Below, in pieces: positions 37,448-50,093 of a DNA stretch of 64,000 nucleotides (position 1 is the stretch's first letter; the number at the start of each line of letters is the position of its first letter). The DNA is taken from NCBI RefSeq assembly GCF_001984715.1, contig NZ_MSPR01000002.1:62001-126000 (forward strand), given 5' to 3'. The notes under the pieces are model-generated. The model saw only the letters and a program-made list of their open reading frames with translations, was not told where the DNA came from and searched no databases. Source of the stretch: Streptococcus azizii (lineage in GTDB: Bacteria > Bacillota > Bacilli > Lactobacillales > Streptococcaceae). The position numbers and the translations under genes are program-made.

Positions 37448-37888
37448 TTAAATTTCTAATGTCATGACAATTTCATTGGTGGTTAGACCTGTCGATTGAA
37501 AGCCCAAACCTTCCAAAATCCCACGCATTTTGTGATTTCCGACCACATAGCTGGTGATTAGATGGCTACAGGCAGGGTCATCCTTTGCCCTTTGGATAAT
37601 CCATTTCAAAGCCTCAGTGCCATAACCACGATTCTGATAGGCTTGATCAATCATTAAGCGCCAAATCAAATAGCTCTCCTTTTCTTCTTCTTTTAGCAGT
37701 AAAAGAAAACCGACTACTTGATTTCCTGCTAGAATGGCTAAGGGCTCCAGCTGCTCCTTTTTTCGATAGAGCCAAGCCTGAGCCAGCGAATAGAGGTTGG
37801 GAGCCAGACGGCGCTCATCCTTTTTCGCAACAGACAGCTGGATGACTGCTTCAAACGTTGTCTCATCTACTGGTTTTAAATGAATCAT
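37448..37888 (-). CDS. GNAT family acetyltransferase in the ileS operon
   Basis: A 146-aa acetyltransferase-like protein, starting MIHLKPVDETTFEAVIQLSV, with the acetyl-CoA loop QNRGYGTEALKWII and a final GLGFQSTG. Substrate unknown. The start at 37886-37888 is chosen because the longer frame runs into the T-box. Ribosome site weak (AAAGAAG). It is the first gene after the T-box, ahead of ileS. Confidence 0.82.
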   Translation of the reverse strand: MIHLKPVDETTFEAVIQLSVAKKDERRLAPNLYSLAQAWLYRKKEQLEPLAILAGNQVVGFLLLLKEEEKESYLIWRLMIDQAYQNRGYGTEALKWIIQRAKDDPACSHLITSYVVGNHKMRGILEGLGFQSTGLTTNEIVMTLEI

Positions 37889-37904
37889 ATTTCTTCTTTG
37901 TGAC

Positions 37905-38100
37905 GATAAAAAACCTTCGTCAAAAAGGACGAAAGTTCGTGGTACCACCTTAGTTCAGATGGACACAATTCGCCCATCCCTCTTTTGCTCATTAACGGAA
38001 GCAACCGTTTCCCCCTACTGATTTCAGGGAAAAGTCAATAGAATGATAATGAGATAGCTAGGGAATGTAGGTCTTCCACCATCACCTACTCGCTAAAAAT
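37905..38100 (-). promoter_or_regulatory. T-box riboswitch (isoleucine)
   Basis: On the minus strand the hallmark T-box sequence AAGGTGGTACCACG lies at 37938-37951 and a terminator (ACTTTCGTC with GACGAAGGT plus TTTTTT) at 37907-37937. A stem I region with GAGTAGGTGATGG-like elements starts near 38095 and contains ATC/ATT codons suitable as an Ile specifier. Uncharged tRNA-Ile would allow read-through into the GNAT-ileS operon. Confidence 0.88.
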
Positions 38101-38134
38101 ATGACTAGCTCATTCTGTTTCTATGATACTGTTC

Positions 38135-38839
38135 TTATTCTTCTATTCTTACTTCTTCTTGAAGCACCGCCTGTGCTGCTTCTTGCTCAAGGGCTTCTGC
38201 CTTCTGTACCAATTCAGCTACTTCTTCCGCTGACATTTGACGCGTTACATCCAGACTATCTTCAGACGTATCAACCGATTCAGCCAAGGCTTCTTCCAAG
38301 ACCTCACGGAAGGCTTCATCACTGGTTTGTAGGTAAGAAGCAGTGGGACGTAAAATCTCTTCCCATTCAGGGGAATCAACCAGGGCTAGCTGGCTCTCAA
38401 TCGTTGACTTGAGACGTTGATGGAATACACGAGTCTTATTCTTCAACTCCTCTGTCTCAACTGCCACCTTTTTCGCATTGTCCGTTGCAGTTCGCAAAAT
38501 CTCGTTGGCCTTATCTTTCGATAGATTGAGTAGTGATTGACCGTCATATTCTGCTTGCTTGATAATAGTTGACGCCTGTTCTTTTGCTGCAATTTTTACT
38601 TTTTCAGCTGTATCTTGTGCCAAAATAACCGACTGACTGAGCGATTCTTTTAGCTCATCAAAGTAAGTAAGCCGATCTTTCAAGGATTTGATTTCCATCT
38701 CCTGCTCATGGTTTTTACGCACAAGCTCTTCATAATCATCTGTTACAATATCCAAAAATTCGTCTACTTCTTCTGGGTCATACCCTCTAAATTTAGTGCC
38801 AAATGTCTTATCTTTTAGCTCTAACGACGTAAGTACCAT
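38135..38839 (-). CDS. divIVA: Cell division protein DivIVA
   Basis: A 234-aa coiled-coil protein that marks curved membrane and the division site. The N-terminal DivIVA motif LKDKTFGTKFRGYDPEEVDEFLD is intact, a coiled coil spans about residues 30-130, and the C-terminus is acidic and Glu-rich. Last gene of the division cluster, 6 bp after ylmH. Confidence 0.94.
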   Translation of the reverse strand: MVLTSLELKDKTFGTKFRGYDPEEVDEFLDIVTDDYEELVRKNHEQEMEIKSLKDRLTYFDELKESLSQSVILAQDTAEKVKIAAKEQASTIIKQAEYDGQSLLNLSKDKANEILRTATDNAKKVAVETEELKNKTRVFHQRLKSTIESQLALVDSPEWEEILRPTASYLQTSDEAFREVLEEALAESVDTSEDSLDVTRQMSAEEVAELVQKAEALEQEAAQAVLQEEVRIEE

Positions 38840-38845
38840 ACTTCC

Positions 38846-39640
38846 CTACTTTCTAATAACTTCTATTTCTACTTTTACTTTACCATGTTTGGAATAGCCG
38901 ATGATATCTCCGATACGAACCCGACCAAAACCTCTGACACTCACTAATTGTCCTTCTTTCAGGCTTTTTCCTACTTGCCTTACAGCAACATAATCAACCT
39001 TGACCTGCTTGGCTTCAATCAGTTGACAGGCCTTTGAACGCGCTATCCTAAAGACAGTCGCAACCAATTTATCCAGCCGTAGGCTTGAGACAAGGACCTG
39101 CTCATGGGTCGCATTCGTGAAGGGATCAATCACCACTGATTGGAAGGGATGTTCCTTAAAGTGAACAGGGGTTCGACCAATCTTTTCCACTTCGCTCATC
39201 AGAAGTGGCACAAAGCGCTGGTCTAACAGGACATAGGCCCGTCCTTCTTCCAAAAGAATATCACCAATGTACTGACGTTTCACTCCCAAGCGATTGAGCA
39301 GAGTCCCTAAGATCTGAGAATGAGTCAGTCTAGCATATTTTTGTGGATAGACAACCTCAACTAGGGATGTTTCAAAATCATCCTCCTGCAATTCATAGTA
39401 GTCGGGCGCAATAATACCACGTGAATATTCGGTAGTCATGAGACTACGACTAGTCCAGTATCTCAATCCGGAATACGCTACAATAGACTGTGCTATCTCA
39501 TCCTGTCTAGGATTCAAAAAGGGAGTGAGTCGATAAGCGTAGGTCCTGTCTACCTGCCGACAAAGATCTATGACCTTTTCGATAAAGGCTTTCTCTTCTT
39601 TCGGAAAATGCTGGAATAGCTGCTGATCCATTTGATTCAT
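38846..39640 (-). CDS. ylmH: YlmH family RNA-binding protein
   Basis: A 264-aa protein with a C-terminal S4 domain (about residues 185-245; SSLRLDKLVATVFRIARSKA). YlmH has been linked to rescue of stalled ribosomes in Bacillus. It sits in the conserved division cluster between yggT and divIVA. Confidence 0.88.
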   Translation of the reverse strand: MNQMDQQLFQHFPKEEKAFIEKVIDLCRQVDRTYAYRLTPFLNPRQDEIAQSIVAYSGLRYWTSRSLMTTEYSRGIIAPDYYELQEDDFETSLVEVVYPQKYARLTHSQILGTLLNRLGVKRQYIGDILLEEGRAYVLLDQRFVPLLMSEVEKIGRTPVHFKEHPFQSVVIDPFTNATHEQVLVSSLRLDKLVATVFRIARSKACQLIEAKQVKVDYVAVRQVGKSLKEGQLVSVRGFGRVRIGDIIGYSKHGKVKVEIEVIRK

Positions 39641-39646
39641 ATTCGA

Positions 39647-39898
39647 TTAAAACAAGGAGACTAGGATTCTCGACAAAAGGTGAATCAAAAACAATACTAA
39701 AACAATGGTCCAATCCAGGCCTAAAAACTGCAACTTAAAGCGCTGAAAAGGGGCTAAAATCGGTCTGACAAGACTAATGAGCAGACGTCCTAGCCAACTA
39801 TCGTAGGCATTGGGAATCCATGATAGAAAAGCATAGGCAACCAAGATATAAGAATAAATCTCTAATACTTTCAATAAGAAAAAAATAATAAGTGCCAT
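39647..39898 (-). CDS. yggT: YggT family membrane protein
   Basis: An 83-aa protein with two membrane helices (about 5-25 and 58-80) and the central SWIPNAYDSWLGRLLISLVR motif. Its role is unclear, possibly in division or osmotic response. It is 4 bp from sepF and 6 bp from ylmH. Confidence 0.88.
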   Translation of the reverse strand: MALIIFFLLKVLEIYSYILVAYAFLSWIPNAYDSWLGRLLISLVRPILAPFQRFKLQFLGLDWTIVLVLFLIHLLSRILVSLF

Positions 39899-39902
39899 AG
39901 TT

Positions 39903-40436
39903 CTACCGTTTCATATCAAAGTCAAAGGAGTTCTCTGATGCGTGGTGGGGAGCTGTTGAACGAAGTTCTTCCATATTGACCGTCACCTTTGCTGGTGTCA
40001 ACAACCACATGGTACTAGACACCTTTTTTAGATTCCCTGAAAGGACTGAGCGGGCTCCATCTAAATAATCCAGACAACGACGAGCCTGTGTTTCAGACAT
40101 GTGTTGGAAGTCAATCAAGATACTAGCATCATCAATTAACAGTTGCACAATTTCCGGTGCATCTTCATACCTCTTTGGATATTTAATATCAATCGTTGAA
40201 TTGCCGGCAACTGCCTTCACAACTGGCTGTTCTTCTGCATACCTCGCTACTGGTTTTGCACTCGTTTGAGAGCGGGTAAACTTAGAACGTTCCATAGGTA
40301 CTTCTACCTCATGTGCGGGTGTAGGAGCTACTCTCATCTTCGGTCCCTCGTTTTCTAATCCGTATGCGTCTTGCTCTCTCTCATCATCTATTTCAAAGTA
40401 GTTAATTATATTTTTAAATGTATCTTTAAAAGCCAC
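39903..40436 (-). CDS. sepF: Cell division protein SepF
   Basis: A 177-aa FtsZ-binding membrane tether. The N-terminal amphipathic helix MAFKDTFKNIINYFEI is followed by a flexible linker and the SepF core with the pattern YEDAPEIVQLLIDDASILIDF and RRCLDYLDGA. Works with FtsA/FtsZ encoded just upstream. Confidence 0.93.
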   Translation of the reverse strand: MAFKDTFKNIINYFEIDDEREQDAYGLENEGPKMRVAPTPAHEVEVPMERSKFTRSQTSAKPVARYAEEQPVVKAVAGNSTIDIKYPKRYEDAPEIVQLLIDDASILIDFQHMSETQARRCLDYLDGARSVLSGNLKKVSSTMWLLTPAKVTVNMEELRSTAPHHASENSFDFDMKR

Positions 40437-40447
40437 GTTTCTCTTCC

Positions 40448-41119
40448 TTATTTAAAAAATGCCGTCCCGATACGGATAAAGGTTGCACCACAAGCAATAG
40501 CCTCTGTAAAGTCTCCACTCATTCCCATGCTGAGTTCCGTAAAGGGCATGTGGGGGAGCTTGCGAGCAGCCAATCGCTCCTGCAGTGCTTTTGCTTCCGA
40601 AAAGATGCTCATCAGTTCTGCATGACTCGCCTCAAAAGGAGCCATCGTCATCAGACCAACAACTTCCACCTTGTCAAGAGAAAGTAACTCCTCTAGGACA
40701 GCCTCCAATTCTTCTATTAGAAAGCCATGCTTGCTTGCTTCTTTAGAAATATTCACTTGAAGGAAGCATTTTATCTTCTTTTCTGCACGTTTTTGGATTT
40801 CCTGTGCCAATTTAACCGAGTCTAAGGCATGAAAGTAATCGACATAGTTAATCACATCTTTTACTTTTCTTCTTTGTAAACTTCCAATCAGGTGCCAGGT
40901 TAGGGGAATCCCTGATAAGGCACGATATTTATCCAAAAATACATCTACCCGATTTTCGCCAATGTGCTGAACCCCTGTAGCTACCAAGTCCTTAGTAATA
41001 GAGCTGTCAACATACTTGGTGACAGCTATTACATTAACGAACTCTTGAGAACGATCTGCAGCTTTCTTGGCTCGCTCAATAGCGGCAAATACAGCATCTT
41101 TATTCTGTTGTAAATCCAT
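40448..41119 (-). CDS. ylmE: YggS family pyridoxal-phosphate homeostasis protein
   Basis: A 223-aa PLP-binding TIM-barrel protein with the PLP Lys in AVTKYVDS (near residue 35) and GLMTMAPFEA and LSMGMSGDFTEAIACGATFIRIG. It buffers PLP in the cytoplasm. One base after the ftsZ stop and 11 bp before sepF. Confidence 0.92.
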   Translation of the reverse strand: MDLQQNKDAVFAAIERAKKAADRSQEFVNVIAVTKYVDSSITKDLVATGVQHIGENRVDVFLDKYRALSGIPLTWHLIGSLQRRKVKDVINYVDYFHALDSVKLAQEIQKRAEKKIKCFLQVNISKEASKHGFLIEELEAVLEELLSLDKVEVVGLMTMAPFEASHAELMSIFSEAKALQERLAARKLPHMPFTELSMGMSGDFTEAIACGATFIRIGTAFFK

Positions 41120-41120
41120 C

Positions 41121-43723
<2,603 letters not shown>

Positions 43724-43801
43724 CCTGTCAGTCCTCTCTTACTTCTCAAAACGTTTTAAGAATTTTTCGTTCAATGTTTTAAATATAGTTATTCACCCTC
43801 C

Positions 43802-43807
43802 ATTATA
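43802..43807 (-). promoter_or_regulatory. ftsA-ftsZ extended -10
   Basis: Minus-strand TATAAT preceded by TGG in the 150-bp gap between divIB and ftsA, so ftsA and ftsZ can be transcribed apart from murD-murG-divIB. Confidence 0.6.
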
Positions 43808-43875
43808 CCATACAATATTAAAAAATGGTGATAGAAATACCTTTTTTCTATGATTTTTTCTATTTGCTATTTTTT

Positions 43876-44874
43876 CTATTTTGCATAGCTAAAGGCACCG
43901 ACTTCCATATCTACAATGCTAGGAACCAAAAGTTGCTTGGCTATCTTAGGGTAATAGGGAAGTTTTGTATCTATCTCACTGAGAGGAAGCAGTAAGGTAT
44001 GCCCATCATGCATGGTCATTGTCACTAAATCAGCTGTCACCTTACTCGGGGTCAACTCGATGCTCTCAATATTGCTGAGTGTCCCTGTGTCAATGGTTGC
44101 TAATTGTAGCGCAAGTTCCTTAACCAAATCTTTATCCGCAATATTGATAAGGGTGTAGCGTTCGGGCAAGGCTTCACTGGCAACTGCAGTTTCTGAGATA
44201 TTTCCGCTGGATAAGACCAAACGATAGCTATCCTTTTCTTTCAAATAACCTACCTCAGCAAACTCTTCCACTTGGATTGTAAAACGATTCGGAAACTGGA
44301 AGCTAATCTTATCTGCCTTGACGATGTTGCTACTGTTTTTAATATTGGCCTCAATCGTCTTGGCTTGTAGAAGGGTTGTCAAAGCATAATCTTTTTCAGA
44401 AATGTTGCTGTAAGTAAGAACGGTTGCGGTATCGAGACGTTGATTGCCAACAACTTCAATCCGCTTTTCTTTGCTCAAGGGGCTAATGAAATAGATGGCA
44501 AGCAGACTACCAAGTAGGGCAGCGACAATGACTGGACTTGCTTTTAACAGGGCCTTACGTGGAAACGCAGGAGGCGCAGGAGATTGCTTTGAATCACTTT
44601 CTAAAGAAGGAGCAGGAAGTTCGCTATCTGTCTTTTGCGCTCTTTTTTCTACCTTTGTAGGCTTAGAAGGACGGGAAGGGGCTGTTGATTGGTCCTCTTT
44701 TTCTGCTCCAAGCTCTTTTTGGCTCTCCAAATAAGCCTGATGCCGTTCTTTCCATTGAGAAAGAAAATCACTTTCTTCCTCGCTTTCGGTCTCAGGAACC
44801 TGGTCTTCTACCTGGTTTTCCACTTCTTCAAGCGCTGCCTGTTTGAGGTCTTCCAAAGAGTCTTTTTCCGCCAT
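43876..44874 (-). CDS. divIB: Cell division protein DivIB/FtsQ
   Basis: A 332-aa bitopic divisome protein. It has a long charged cytoplasmic N-terminus (about 1-110, Glu/Lys/Ser/Pro-rich), one membrane helix (about 113-133), then a POTRA-type domain starting RIEVVGNQRLD and a beta domain. It starts one base after the murG stop. Confidence 0.92.
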   Translation of the reverse strand: MAEKDSLEDLKQAALEEVENQVEDQVPETESEEESDFLSQWKERHQAYLESQKELGAEKEDQSTAPSRPSKPTKVEKRAQKTDSELPAPSLESDSKQSPAPPAFPRKALLKASPVIVAALLGSLLAIYFISPLSKEKRIEVVGNQRLDTATVLTYSNISEKDYALTTLLQAKTIEANIKNSSNIVKADKISFQFPNRFTIQVEEFAEVGYLKEKDSYRLVLSSGNISETAVASEALPERYTLINIADKDLVKELALQLATIDTGTLSNIESIELTPSKVTADLVTMTMHDGHTLLLPLSEIDTKLPYYPKIAKQLLVPSIVDMEVGAFSYAK

Positions 44875-44875
44875 T

Positions 44876-45943
44876 TTACGCCCTTCTCTCTATGTCTGAT
44901 TTCAATAATTGATAAAAATGATCAATCGTTTGAATCTCTGTTGAATGCGCCATTCGTTCACTATATTTTTCTCTATTATCCAGCAGCTGCTCCACTGCAA
45001 CCAGTAAATTTTCAAGAGTGAACTTGCTTTCATCCAACTGTTTTGCGTAGCCCTTTTCTTCAAAGTAACGGGCATTTTCCAACTGATCTCCGCGACTAGC
45101 TTGACGGCTTAAAGGGACAATCAAATGTAGTTTTTGCATGGCGACCAATTCAAAAATCGTATTTGACCCACCCCGAGTGATGACCACGTCAGCCTCTTCC
45201 ATCAAAGGTTGGTACAGGTCTGTCACATAGTCCACTCGGTACAATCTCGACGATAACTGATTGAGACTGGCATCCCCTGTCAGATTGATGATATTAAAGC
45301 GCTCAGTCAGAGCAACCTGATGCTGGCTAATCAAATCATTGAAAACCTTGGCGCCCCCGGATCCACCCACAAAAAGAAGCGTCGGAAGCCCTTCATCGAA
45401 TTGGCTAAGAATTTCGGGGAGTTGAATAGGGGTCACATTCTTAGCAGGGGAAACCTTGGTCACAGCCCCCACATGTTTAACCTTATCTAAGCTAGCAGCC
45501 TGCTCAAAGGTACTATACATGGTTGTTGCAAATCTGTAGGCAATCTTATTGGCCAGCCCCATGGATAAGTCCGACTCATGGATAAAGACGGGAATACCAA
45601 GCAGGCGCGAGGCAATCACTGGTGGGACCGAAACGAAGCCCCCCTTTGAAAAGAGAGCCTGTGGACGAACCCTCACTAAAATGACAGTTGATTGGATAAT
45701 CCCCCAGACCACCTTAAAAACATCCAGAACATTCTGCAAGGAAAAATAGCGACGCAATTTCCCTGTTGCAATCCCATGAAAATGAACATCTAATCCTGAT
45801 TGAAGGATTTGCTGATACTCTATTCCCTTTGCATCACCGATGTAGTGTACCTCCCATCCATCCTTTAGGAATCGCGGAATCAACAGGAGGTTCAGGGTCA
45901 CATGACCAGCCGTTCCTCCTCCTGTAAAGACTATTTTTTTCAT
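44876..45943 (-). CDS. murG: UDP-GlcNAc:undecaprenyl-pyrophosphoryl-MurNAc-pentapeptide GlcNAc transferase
   Basis: Makes lipid II at the inner membrane face. It has 355 aa with [16 protein letters not shown] at the start, [23 protein letters not shown] and the acceptor motif [12 protein letters not shown]. In an operon with murD (3 bp upstream). Confidence 0.96.
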   Translation of the reverse strand: MKKIVFTGGGTAGHVTLNLLLIPRFLKDGWEVHYIGDAKGIEYQQILQSGLDVHFHGIATGKLRRYFSLQNVLDVFKVVWGIIQSTVILVRVRPQALFSKGGFVSVPPVIASRLLGIPVFIHESDLSMGLANKIAYRFATTMYSTFEQAASLDKVKHVGAVTKVSPAKNVTPIQLPEILSQFDEGLPTLLFVGGSGGAKVFNDLISQHQVALTERFNIINLTGDASLNQLSSRLYRVDYVTDLYQPLMEEADVVITRGGSNTIFELVAMQKLHLIVPLSRQASRGDQLENARYFEEKGYAKQLDESKFTLENLLVAVEQLLDNREKYSERMAHSTEIQTIDHFYQLLKSDIERRA

Positions 45944-45946
45944 ATG

Positions 45947-47311
45947 CTATTTATTTCCCTTCAATTCCTCAATGGTATTGAGAAAACTATCGCCACGCAC
46001 TTCAAAATTCGCATACCTATCCCAGCTAGCATTGGCAGGACTAAGTAGAACAGTATCTCCTGCTACCGCTAACTGATAGGCCTTTCGAGTCGCATCCGCC
46101 ACATCTTGAGCCTCTATATAAGCAACCCCTGCTTGTTCAGCCGCGCGCTTGAGACGGGGAGCAGATTCTCCCATGATGATCATGTGCTTTAAGCCCACCA
46201 AATCTGGTACTAATTCATCAAATTCATTACCACGATCAAGTCCCCCTGCAATCAAAATAACTCGGGCATTCTCAAAACCAGACAGGGCTTTTTGGGTCGC
46301 TAAAATGTTGGTAGACTTACTATCGTTATAGAAGGTCACTCCCTCGACTTGACCTGCATACTGCAGGCGGTGCTTGACTCCTCCAAAGGCTGAGAGAGCT
46401 TCTTTAATCGCTTGATGATGAACTCCCACCGTCCTAGCGACCGCAATCGTAGCAAGGGCATTTTCAACATTGTGACTACCTGGTACACCGATTTCACTGG
46501 CAGCCATCACTCGCTCTCCCTTAAAGTAGAGTTGTCCGTAGGAAAGATAGGCTCCATCAACAACTTTATGGGTTGAAATAGGTAACACTTGAGCCCGGGT
46601 CTGCTCAGCTAGCGTTCCTGCAATTTCCTGGTCCATATTAAGAATGACAACATCATCTTCTGTCATCTGTTCTTGAATCCGCCACTTGGCTGCTACATAG
46701 TCCTCAAATGAACCATGGTAGTCAATATGGGTCGGAATTAGATTGGTCATCACTGCGATGCGAGGATGAAAGGCCTCTATTCCCATCAGTTGGAAAGAGG
46801 ACAATTCCATGACCAATATATCATCTGCTCCTGCATTCTGAGCGACTGATGACGCGGGAAAACCAATATTCCCACAGAGTTTAGCTGACTGTTGCCCTCG
46901 ATTGAGAACCTCAGCAATCATCGTCGTAGTGGTTGTCTTACCATTTGAGCCAGTGATGCCGATAATGGGGGCTTCAGAAACAAGGTAAGCCAACTCCACC
47001 TCAGTCCAGACAGGAATCCCCTTCTCCAGCGCCCTTTCTACCATCGGATTGTCATAGCGAATCCCTGGATTTTTCACAAGCAGGGCAAAATCTTCATCCA
47101 ACAGTTCCAAGGGATGTTCACCACAAATGACACGGATTCCCGCTTCTAAAAGAGTCTGGGCTGTGGGATTGTCTTCAAATGGCTTACCATCATTGACGGT
47201 CACAATGGCTCCTAATGTATCCAATAAACGTGCTGCCGCCTCACCAGACTTAGCCAGTCCTAGGACTAGGACTTTTTTATTTTCAAATCGTTTTATCTGT
47301 TTCATGTTCAT
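45947..47311 (-). CDS. murD: UDP-N-acetylmuramoylalanine-D-glutamate ligase
   Basis: Adds D-Glu to UDP-MurNAc-Ala. It has 454 aa; the ATP loop is [13 protein letters not shown] (near 116-128) and later [22 protein letters not shown] holds conserved catalytic residues. Either the ATG at 47309-47311 or the one two codons later may start it; the first has the better spaced AGG. First gene of the murD-murG-divIB group. Confidence 0.96.
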   Translation of the reverse strand: MNMKQIKRFENKKVLVLGLAKSGEAAARLLDTLGAIVTVNDGKPFEDNPTAQTLLEAGIRVICGEHPLELLDEDFALLVKNPGIRYDNPMVERALEKGIPVWTEVELAYLVSEAPIIGITGSNGKTTTTTMIAEVLNRGQQSAKLCGNIGFPASSVAQNAGADDILVMELSSFQLMGIEAFHPRIAVMTNLIPTHIDYHGSFEDYVAAKWRIQEQMTEDDVVILNMDQEIAGTLAEQTRAQVLPISTHKVVDGAYLSYGQLYFKGERVMAASEIGVPGSHNVENALATIAVARTVGVHHQAIKEALSAFGGVKHRLQYAGQVEGVTFYNDSKSTNILATQKALSGFENARVILIAGGLDRGNEFDELVPDLVGLKHMIIMGESAPRLKRAAEQAGVAYIEAQDVADATRKAYQLAVAGDTVLLSPANASWDRYANFEVRGDSFLNTIEELKGNK

Positions 47312-47376
47312 ACCATACTTTCTACACCTAGCCTACCTATTTTACCTTGAATACGCTCCTTTTTCAAGTGAAAGAA

Positions 47377-47412
47377 AAAGAAAAAAGGGAGGCGACACTC
47401 TCTGGGCCTCCC
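47377..47412 (-). terminator. Terminator of the typA operon
   Basis: Minus-strand GGGAGGC/GCCTCCC stem, then TTTTTTCTTTTTC. It lies about 240 nt past the DUF3165 stop codon; the intervening 47413-47651 is non-coding and unexplained. Confidence 0.75.
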
Positions 47413-47651
47413 CCTATTTTCCCCTGTATCCTTTTCGTTTTGATGTGATGAAGCATTCAGTTTTCATAGATTGCCCCCTTTGCTCGCCTTGGATAACTTC
47501 CGTTATGCCTGTGACTCGGCGCCTAACGCCAAGTACAAAATGAAAGACTATAGACTGGAGGCCTTCGTCATTCAAAACAGCTGAACGACTGAATCGCTAG
47601 ACACCAAGTTGAGGATACTTCCCCAAAGGTTAAACCGTAGACCACTGATAC

Positions 47652-47936
47652 CTAGCGGTAGCGATACGGTCTTCTTCTTGAAGTTACGTGTGTTTTCTCT
47701 GCTTTATCCAAGAAATAAATATCACGCATAGCCCATAATCCCACCATAACCATTCCAGCAACGAGCCACATTTCTGGCGGAGATTGCAGTATTCTCAAAA
47801 AACCGAGTAACAGAGTAATCAAGAGTCCGACAACGACAAACACTGCTGCTACTACATTCATGGTCCCCTTGATATTGCTCGGAGCTACAAAAATGTAGAA
47901 TAGTACCAACATAATGGCAAGAATCAGATAGAACAT
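47652..47936 (-). CDS. DUF3165 family membrane protein
   Basis: A 94-aa protein with three hydrophobic helices (about 2-18, 24-46, 57-72) and a basic Arg-rich tail. Function unknown; the family is found next to typA in streptococci. It lies 4 bp after typA, so is cotranscribed. Confidence 0.8.
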   Translation of the reverse strand: MFYLILAIMLVLFYIFVAPSNIKGTMNVVAAVFVVVGLLITLLLGFLRILQSPPEMWLVAGMVMVGLWAMRDIYFLDKAEKTHVTSRRRPYRYR

Positions 47937-47940
47937 AAAC

Positions 47941-49791
47941 TTAGCCCTCTTCAGCTGCTAATTTTTTCTTCTTGGCAGCTTTATCGCGCTCAGCCTTATT
48001 TAAAATTTGCTTGCGCAAGCGAATCGATTCAGGTGTTACTTCCATATATTCGTCATCATTCAAGAACTCAAGCGATTCTTCCAAGGTCAAGATACGCGGT
48101 GTTTTAATGACAGCTGTTTGATCCTTGGTCGCTGAGCGGACATTCGTCATGGCTTTAGCTGTCGTGATATTGACCGTCAAGTCGTTTTCACGAGAGTTTT
48201 CCCCGATAATCATCCCTTCGTAAACTTCCGTACCAGGATTGACAAAAATGGTACCACGTTCTTCGATACGCATGATAGAGTAGGTGGTGGCCTTTCCTGC
48301 ATCGATAGAGACTAAGGCCCCGCGATGACGGCCACCGATTTCACCTGGAACTACCGGAAGGTATTGATCAAAGGTATGGTTCATGATGCCATATCCTCTG
48401 GTCATGGACAGAAACTCTGTGGAGTAGCCAATCAAACCACGAGCCGGAACGAGAAATACCAAACGAGTTTGACCATTTCCTGTCGCCTGCATATCGAGCA
48501 TCTCGCCCTTGCGCTCAGACAGGCTCTGGATAACAGCTCCTTGATATTCTTCTGGAGTATCGATTTGCACGCGTTCAAACGGCTCCATTTTCACACCATC
48601 TATATCCTTGACGATAACCTCTGGGCGTGATACCTGTAGTTCATATCCTTCACGACGCATGGTTTCAATCAAGATAGATAAATGCAATTCACCGCGACCT
48701 GATACAATCCATTTATCCGGTGAATCAGTCGCATCAACACGAAGTGATACATCTGTCTGCAGCTCGGCTAACAGACGCTCTTCAACCTTCCGTGAGGTAA
48801 TCCATTTCCCTTCACGACCTGCAAACGGAGAATTGTTGACAAGGAAGGTCATTTGAAGGGTCGGCTCATCGATCCGTAGGACAGGTAGAGGCTCAACAGT
48901 ATCTGTAGGAGTCACTGTCTCTCCAACGAAGATGTCCTCCATACCCGAAACGGCAATGAGATCCCCTGCTCTTGCCTCTTGGATTTCCTTCCGTTCCAGC
49001 CCAAAGAAACCAAAGAGCTTGGTCACGCGGAAGTTTTTCGTCGTACCATCCAGCTTAGAAAGAGTAACCTGGTCACCAACTTTGACCGTCCCACGAAAGA
49101 CGCGACCAATCCCAATACGCCCGACAAAGTCATTGTAGTCCAACAGTGATACTTGAAACTGCAATGGCTCGTCTGAGTTGTCTACTGGAGCAGGAATATG
49201 CTCAATAATCGTATCAAAAATCGGTGCCATTGTCTCTTCTTGTTCTGCCGGATTGTCAGAAAGAGAGGACGTACCATTGATGGCAGAAGCATACACTACT
49301 GGAAATTCCAACTGGTCATCATCTGCTCCCAATTCTATAAAGAGTTCCAATACCTCATCCACCACTTCTGCTGGTCGAGCAGAGGGCTTATCAATTTTAT
49401 TGACGACAACAATCGGTGTCAGGTTCTGCTCCAGCGCCTTTTTCAATACAAAGCGCGTCTGCGGCATAGTCCCTTCATAAGCATCGACGACAAGGACAAC
49501 CCCGTCTACCATTTTCATGATTCGCTCTACTTCTCCACCAAAGTCCGCATGCCCAGGTGTGTCCATGATGTTGATGCGCGTTCCGTTATAAGCAACCGCG
49601 GTGTTTTTGGCAAGAATGGTAATCCCGCGTTCTTTTTCAATATCATTAGAATCCATTGCACGCTCACCCAACTGCGTCCGCTCATCCAGTGTTTGGGATT
49701 GTTTTAACAATTCATCAACCAAGGTCGTTTTCCCATGGTCAACGTGAGCAATGATGGCAATGTTTCGGATATCAGTTCTTAAATTATTCAT
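47941..49791 (-). CDS. typA: Ribosome-binding GTPase TypA/BipA
   Basis: A translational GTPase needed for growth under stress; 616 aa. The G1 loop [10 protein letters not shown] is near residues 14-24, [11 protein letters not shown] is G3 and NKIDKPSA is G4, followed by EF-G-like domains III and V and the TypA-specific C-terminal domain. A Lys-rich tail ends it. A 7-1-7 palindrome (TTTAGTTTAACTAAA) sits in its leader at 49808-49822. Confidence 0.95.
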   Translation of the reverse strand: MNNLRTDIRNIAIIAHVDHGKTTLVDELLKQSQTLDERTQLGERAMDSNDIEKERGITILAKNTAVAYNGTRINIMDTPGHADFGGEVERIMKMVDGVVLVVDAYEGTMPQTRFVLKKALEQNLTPIVVVNKIDKPSARPAEVVDEVLELFIELGADDDQLEFPVVYASAINGTSSLSDNPAEQEETMAPIFDTIIEHIPAPVDNSDEPLQFQVSLLDYNDFVGRIGIGRVFRGTVKVGDQVTLSKLDGTTKNFRVTKLFGFFGLERKEIQEARAGDLIAVSGMEDIFVGETVTPTDTVEPLPVLRIDEPTLQMTFLVNNSPFAGREGKWITSRKVEERLLAELQTDVSLRVDATDSPDKWIVSGRGELHLSILIETMRREGYELQVSRPEVIVKDIDGVKMEPFERVQIDTPEEYQGAVIQSLSERKGEMLDMQATGNGQTRLVFLVPARGLIGYSTEFLSMTRGYGIMNHTFDQYLPVVPGEIGGRHRGALVSIDAGKATTYSIMRIEERGTIFVNPGTEVYEGMIIGENSRENDLTVNITTAKAMTNVRSATKDQTAVIKTPRILTLEESLEFLNDDEYMEVTPESIRLRKQILNKAERDKAAKKKKLAAEEG

Positions 49792-49807
49792 ATCTGCCTC
49801 TACTTTG

Positions 49808-49832
49808 TTTAGTTTAACTAAAAAAGTATATC
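49808..49832 (-). promoter_or_regulatory. typA promoter region with a palindrome
   Basis: Minus-strand TATACT at 49827-49832 is a possible -10. The palindrome TTTAGTTTAACTAAA (49808-49822) lies just downstream, where an operator would block transcription. The rest of 49833-50040 shows nothing recognised. Confidence 0.4.
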
Positions 49833-50040
49833 ACAGATTTCCATAAAAAGCACTTATCATCTGATTGTAAATGTTTTCTTAACTGTTGAGAAAGGAGACT
49901 AAAAAGTAAAACCATTGTGTTGTAGCTATTAAAAATCCATTGTCGGGAAAAGATGTATCCCACCACATTTCCTACTAGGCTGGTCAATAAAAGAATCCTG
50001 TCCTTCAAATAAGTCAGTTGACCTCTCTTCAAGTCTGCGC

Positions 50041-50068
50041 TTGAAGATTTTCTAAAAAGGGCTATAAT
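50041..50068 (+). promoter_or_regulatory. pepC promoter
   Basis: TTGAAG (50041-50046), 16 bp, TATAAT (50063-50068), 25 nt before the start codon. Confidence 0.7.
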
Positions 50069-50093
50069 AGGGCTTATAGAAAAGGAGAACTCT

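Noticed and set aside
37889-37948. Upstream extension of the GNAT gene to 37948
   Set aside because: The extra codons translate the T-box terminator and antiterminator; the start at 37888 fits the family.
49814-50032. 72-codon minus-strand frame with a hydrophobic stretch
   Set aside because: Covers the typA and pepC promoter gap, has no ribosome site and overlaps the likely -10 of typA; no family recognised.
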